Part shown: positions 60,439-64,000 of the stretch, piece after piece | Layout: each line of letters opens with the position of its first letter | Position numbering within the stretch: position 1 is the first letter of the stretch | DNA from: Alterinioella nitratireducens | GTDB lineage: Bacteria; Pseudomonadota; Alphaproteobacteria; Rhodobacterales; Rhodobacteraceae | Assembly (NCBI RefSeq): GCF_013155465.1 | Contig: NZ_JABJVX010000004.1 | Span: 186,001 to 250,000, forward strand | DNA length: 64,000 nt | Reading direction: 5' to 3' | The notes under the pieces: generated by a model | What the model was told of the DNA's origin: nothing | Seen by the model: the letters and a program-made list of their open reading frames with translations, nothing else | Database searches by the model: none | Translations under genes and position numbers: made by a program

Positions 60439-61484
60439 GCCGGGTTCAGACCATCGAGGTTGCGAAGGGCGACGCGGACCAGCGGCTTGATCGCTGGTTC
60501 CGCCGCCAGTTCCCGCATATCTCGCATGGCGCGGTGGAGAAGCTCTGCCGCAAGGGCGAGATCCGCGTCGATGGCGGTCGGGTCAAGGCCAATACACGGC
60601 TGCAGCCGGGGCAAACGGTGCGCGTGCCGCCCTTGCCCGATGACGTGATCGAGCCGCCCGCCAATGCAAAGGTCCGGATCACCGATGCCGATGCGGCGAT
60701 GATGCGGAACCTCGTGATCTATCGCGACGATCATGTCATTGCCCTGAACAAGCCCCCGGGGCTGCCGACGCAGGGCGGCACCGGGCAGACGCGCCATATC
60801 GACGGGCTGGCCGATGCGCTGTGTTTCGGGCTGGATGAGAAACCGCGCCTGGTGCATCGGCTGGACAAGGACACGTCGGGCGTGCTGCTGATGGCGCGCA
60901 CACGGGCGGCGGCCTCGAAACTGACGGCGTCCTTCCGGCACCGCAATACGCGCAAGATCTATTGGGGCGCGGTCGCGGGCGTGCCGCAGCCGCGCATGGG
61001 CACGATCAAATACGGGCTGGTCAAGGCCCCCGGCCACGGCAAGGGCGGCGAGGGCGAGAAGATGCACTGCATCCACCCGGCCGAGGTCGATGCGACCGAG
61101 GGCGCCAAGCGGGCAACCACGGATTATGCGGTGCTGTCAGGGCTTGGCGGGCGCGTCTCCTGGGTCGCGATGGTGCCGGTCACGGGCCGCACCCACCAGC
61201 TGCGCGCACATATGGCCGAGCTTGGCCATCCGATCATCGGCGACGGCAAATACGGCGGCTCGGGGCAGGAGAATCTCGGCGACGGCTGGGGCGCCCAACT
61301 GGGCGGAGAGATCAGCCGCAAACTGCACCTTCATTCGCGCAGCCTGACGCTGGAGCACCCGTTCACCGGCGCGACGCTGAACCTGACGGCGCCCTTGCCC
61401 GAGCATATGAAACGGACCTGGGACACGCTGGGCTGGCACGAACGCGACGTGCCCGCCGACCCGTTCGAGGAGCCGGAGTTTTGA
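60435..61484 (+). CDS. rluC: RluA-family pseudouridine synthase, RluC-type
   Basis: The 349-residue protein has an S4 RNA-binding domain (residues about 12-72) and the catalytic motif HRLDKDTSG with Asp144. It isomerises uridines in 23S rRNA (RluC type). It overlaps crcB and the next gene. Confidence 0.92.
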   Translation: MSRVQTIEVAKGDADQRLDRWFRRQFPHISHGAVEKLCRKGEIRVDGGRVKANTRLQPGQTVRVPPLPDDVIEPPANAKVRITDADAAMMRNLVIYRDDHVIALNKPPGLPTQGGTGQTRHIDGLADALCFGLDEKPRLVHRLDKDTSGVLLMARTRAAASKLTASFRHRNTRKIYWGAVAGVPQPRMGTIKYGLVKAPGHGKGGEGEKMHCIHPAEVDATEGAKRATTDYAVLSGLGGRVSWVAMVPVTGRTHQLRAHMAELGHPIIGDGKYGGSGQENLGDGWGAQLGGEISRKLHLHSRSLTLEHPFTGATLNLTAPLPEHMKRTWDTLGWHERDVPADPFEEPEF

Positions 61485-62164
61485 GCAGCCGCCCCAGGCT
61501 GGTCATCTTCGATGTCGACGGCACGCTGGTCGACAGCCAGGCGCATATCATGGCCGCCGCCACCCGCGCCTTCGAGGGGGAAGGACTGGCCACGCCGGCC
61601 CGCGCGGCGGTCCTGGGATGCGTCGGCCTGTCGCTGCCGGTCCTGATGGCGCGCATCGCGCCCGAGGCGGATGCCGGTCTGCAGGCGCGGCTGGTCGCGG
61701 GCTACCGGAAGGGCTATGGCGATCTGCGGGCAGTGGGGGCCGAGGATTTGTCGCCGCTCTATCCCGGTGCCCGCGATGCGCTGGACGCGTTGGCGGGCCG
61801 CGACGATGTCCTGCTGGCGGTCGCGACCGGCAAATCGCGGCGCGGCATGGCGCATCTCATCGCGCAGCACGGGCTTGTGGGGATGTTCCAGAGCATCCAG
61901 ACAGCCGATGACCACCCCTCCAAGCCAAGCCCCGAGATGCTGCGCGCCTGCCTTGTCGAGACCGGGGTTGATGCGCGGGACGCAACGATTCTCGGGGATA
62001 CGGCGTTTGACATGGAAATGGGCCGCAACGCGGGCGTTCACGCGCTGGGCGTCACCTGGGGCTATCACGATAGGAACAGATTGTTTCAGGGCGGCGCGTC
62101 GGAGGTCATCGACGATTTCACGGGCGTGATCCCGGCCCTGGAGCGCCGATGGAGGCTGCAATGA
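61481..62164 (+). CDS. HAD-superfamily phosphatase, Gph-like
   Basis: The TTG start at 61481 overlaps the rluC stop (TTGA). The 227-residue protein has the HAD motif FDVDGTLVDS (Asp11, Asp13), a conserved GKS loop and GDTAFDMEMG. It is likely a phosphoglycolate-type phosphatase; the substrate is unknown. Confidence 0.9.
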   Translation: MSSRPRLVIFDVDGTLVDSQAHIMAAATRAFEGEGLATPARAAVLGCVGLSLPVLMARIAPEADAGLQARLVAGYRKGYGDLRAVGAEDLSPLYPGARDALDALAGRDDVLLAVATGKSRRGMAHLIAQHGLVGMFQSIQTADDHPSKPSPEMLRACLVETGVDARDATILGDTAFDMEMGRNAGVHALGVTWGYHDRNRLFQGGASEVIDDFTGVIPALERRWRLQ

Positions 62165-62874
62165 GCGATTGGAAAGCGAAACGGTTCTGGAGCGAGACCA
62201 ACGTGGTCGAGGGCGATACCGGTTTCGAGCTGCGCCTCGATGGGCGGCCCGTGCGCACGCCGCTGAAGACGCTGCTGGTGATGCCCACCCGGTCGATGGC
62301 CGAGGCCGCCGCCGCCGAATGGGACGCGCAGGAGGGGGTGATCGACCCGATGACGATGCCGGTCACGCGCTCGGCCAATTCGGCGTTGGACCAGCTGATG
62401 CCGCAGCAAGAGGCCGTCGCGGCCATGCTGGCGGGCTATGCCGAGACCGATCTGCTGTGCTATCGCGCACCGCAGCCGCAGGGCCTGATTGATCAGCAAA
62501 ACAAGGGCTGGACCCCGATCCTGACTTGGGCCGCGGATCGTTATGGCGCGCCGCTGATCACGGTGACGGGGGTGCTGCCCGCCGAACAGCCCGCCTCCAG
62601 CCTGAGCGTATACCACCGTGCGGTCGCCGCGTTCCGGCCCTTTTCGATGACCGCCCTGCATGACCTTGTCACGCTGTCGGGCTCGCTGATCCTGGCGCTT
62701 TGGGTCGCCGATGGCGCGGGCGAGGCCGAGGCGGCCTGGGCGCTCAGCCGGATCGACGAGGATTGGCAGGTTGCGCAATGGGGCGAGGATCGCCAGGCCG
62801 CCGAAGAGGCGGCGCTGAAACGTGCGGCTTTCCTGCACGCGGCCCGGTTCCTGGACCTTTCTGGCTGGGCCTGA
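62161..62874 (+). CDS. ATP12-family chaperone
   Basis: The ATG at 62161 overlaps the HAD stop (ATGA). The 237-residue protein resembles Atp12 from KRFW (WKAKRFWSETNVVEG) to a helical C-terminus. It assists F1-ATPase alpha-subunit assembly. It ends the operon that starts at rarA. Confidence 0.92.
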   Translation: MSDWKAKRFWSETNVVEGDTGFELRLDGRPVRTPLKTLLVMPTRSMAEAAAAEWDAQEGVIDPMTMPVTRSANSALDQLMPQQEAVAAMLAGYAETDLLCYRAPQPQGLIDQQNKGWTPILTWAADRYGAPLITVTGVLPAEQPASSLSVYHRAVAAFRPFSMTALHDLVTLSGSLILALWVADGAGEAEAAWALSRIDEDWQVAQWGEDRQAAEEAALKRAAFLHAARFLDLSGWA

Positions 62875-62913
62875 GTGCCGCAGCGCAGAAAAGCGCCCCG
62901 AACGGCCCGGTTT

Positions 62914-62932
62914 ACCCCGCGTAAGGCGGGGT
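62914..62932 (+). repeat. Hairpin after the ATP12 gene
   Basis: Stem accccgc (62914-62920) / gcggggt (62926-62932) with a 5-base loop, without a T tract. It is a possible weak terminator. Confidence 0.5.
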
Positions 62933-63009
62933 GTCCGGCAAATCGTCAGAACGAACCCTTGACCTGACGGGCCAGATTTGCCCAATTAAGACCCGTTGGG
63001 GGCGCCTTC

Positions 63010-63026
63010 TGGCACCTCTTACGCTA
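63010..63026 (+). promoter_or_regulatory. Possible sigma-54-like site before bztA
   Basis: TGGCAC with GG at 63011-63012 and GC at 63023-63024 keeps the GG-N10-GC spacing, but the -12 half (ACGCT) is weak. It lies about 78 bases before bztA. Nitrogen control of this transporter is plausible; the site is tentative. Confidence 0.3.
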
Positions 63027-63101
63027 TAGCAATGGTCGCAAGGCCAATAAAACCGCCCGTGGGTTCACCCTCATGCGGCGGTCCATCAGGAAGAGGATAA
63101 C

Positions 63102-64000
63102 ATGAAAAAATCCGTATTTCTCGGCACTCTTGCCGTGACTGGTCTCGCAGCCGGCTTCGCCGCTGCCGACGCGCATAGCGGCGGCACGCTGGGCGAAGTG
63201 CAGGCGCGCGGCGCTCTGAACTGCGGCGTCACCACCGGCCTCGTGGGCTTTGCCGCCCCCGATGCGAATGGCGAGTGGCAGGGCTTCGACGTCGATGTCT
63301 GCCGTGCCGTTGCCGCCGCCGTGCTTGACGACCCGAGCGCAGTGAACTTCGTGCCCACCACCGGCCAGACCCGCTTTACCGCGCTGGCCTCGGGCGAGAT
63401 CGACCTCTTGGCCCGGAACACCACCTGGACCTTCAGCCGCGACGTCGACCTGCGTTTCGAGTTTGTCGGCATCAACTACTATGACGGCCAGGGCTTCATG
63501 GTTCCGCGCGACCTGGGCGTTGCCTCGGCGCTGGAACTGGACGGCGCGACCGTCTGCATCCAGACCGGCACCACCACAGAACTGAACCTGGCCGACTTCT
63601 TCAGCTCCAACAACATGAGCTATGAGCCGGTTCCGGTCGAAACCAACGCCGAAGCGCAGCAGCAGTATCTGGCTGGCGCCTGCGACGTCTACACCACCGA
63701 CGCCTCCGGCCTTGCCGCGACCCGCGCCACCTTCGAGGATCCGGCCGCGCATGTCGTTCTGCCCGAGATCATCTCGAAAGAGCCGCTTGGGCCGCTGGTG
63801 CGCCATGGCGACAACGAGTGGGGCGACATCGCCCGCTGGACGCTGAACGCACTGATCGCCGCCGAAGAGCTGGGCGTGACCTCGGCCAACGTCGCCGAAC
63901 TGGCCGGTGGCACCGAGAACCCGGAAATCAACCGCCTGTTGGGCACCGAAGGTGCGCTGGGCGAGATGCTGGGCCTCGACAATGACTGGGCACAGCGCGC
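63102..64000 (+). CDS. bztA: Amino-acid ABC transporter substrate-binding protein BztA/AapJ-like, 3' end outside window
   Basis: The ATG at 63102 opens MKKSVFLGTLAVTGLAAGFA, a signal peptide, after the ribosome-binding site AGGAAGAGG. The frame is open to the window end (299 codons). The binding-protein region starts with TLGEVQARGALNCGVTTGLVG and continues to GLDNDWAQR. It resembles the glutamate/glutamine/aspartate/asparagine binding protein of Rhodobacter. Transporter genes probably follow. Confidence 0.92.
   Translation, partial: MKKSVFLGTLAVTGLAAGFAAADAHSGGTLGEVQARGALNCGVTTGLVGFAAPDANGEWQGFDVDVCRAVAAAVLDDPSAVNFVPTTGQTRFTALASGEIDLLARNTTWTFSRDVDLRFEFVGINYYDGQGFMVPRDLGVASALELDGATVCIQTGTTTELNLADFFSSNNMSYEPVPVETNAEAQQQYLAGACDVYTTDASGLAATRATFEDPAAHVVLPEIISKEPLGPLVRHGDNEWGDIARWTLNALIAAEELGVTSANVAELAGGTENPEINRLLGTEGALGEMLGLDNDWAQR

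Overview
The window looks like the chromosome of a Rhodobacteraceae (Roseobacter-group) alphaproteobacterium. It is GC-rich throughout. It carries a tol-pal-tilS-ftsH block, a Tad/Flp pilus locus whose pilins share an SGAVTVDW motif, pca/pob genes with a divergent PcaQ-type regulator, a LuxR/LuxI pair, an FNR-type box and a BztA-like binding protein. These assignments come from reading translations and motifs; no database search was possible.

Layout: 1-9.9 kb holds an incomplete gene, a small membrane protein, ybgC, tolQRAB-pal-cpoB, tilS and ftsH. This is the cell-envelope constriction machinery plus tRNA-Ile lysidine synthase and the membrane AAA protease. A diverged copy of the tolA 3' end sits between tolA and tolB. 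9.9-15.2 kb is housekeeping: a coiled-coil protein, a MOSC protein with an apparent frameshift, a 28-residue membrane peptide, fhs and folD (one-carbon metabolism), an Fe-S protein with two CDGSH motifs, and a PaaI-like thioesterase. 15.2-18.3 kb has an Lhr-type helicase and a PdeM-type phosphoesterase. 18.4-31.4 kb is the minus-strand Tad locus: four Flp pilins, cpaB, cpaC, an OmpA-like lipoprotein, cpaE, tadA, tadB, tadC, two TadD-like lipoproteins, a prepilin peptidase and an AAA ATPase. tadE/F/G were not seen.

31.8-40 kb has a lytic transglycosylase, then pobA-pcaC-pcaH-pcaG followed by a BKACE (DUF849) gene, divergent pcaQ, and a scoAB-type CoA-transferase. pcaB, pcaD and pcaF are not here. 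The combination suggests beta-ketoadipate may be cleaved by the BKACE to succinyl-CoA and acetoacetate, with acetoacetate then activated by ScoAB. 40-46.4 kb is a mixed set: a DksA/TraR-like protein, a sulfotransferase, a DUF6455-like gene behind a perfect TTGAT-N4-ATCAA box, dgkA, an IMPACT-domain protein, nadX, two small or secreted proteins, rimO and a DUF4389-like protein.

46.4-47.2 kb has a decayed IS110-type transposase fragment. It lies exactly where the S10-spc ribosomal cluster is broken, because the cluster starts here at rpmC without rplP. 47.2-57.1 kb runs rpmC to rplQ with secY, adk and rpoA. It is unusually gappy, with three copies of a palindromic repeat and an internal terminator plus promoter before rplO. 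57.1-64 kb has luxR and luxI with a divergent 65-residue ORF, then rarA, crcB, an RluC-type pseudouridine synthase, a HAD phosphatase, an ATP12 chaperone and the start of bztA. No tRNA, rRNA or CRISPR was recognised.
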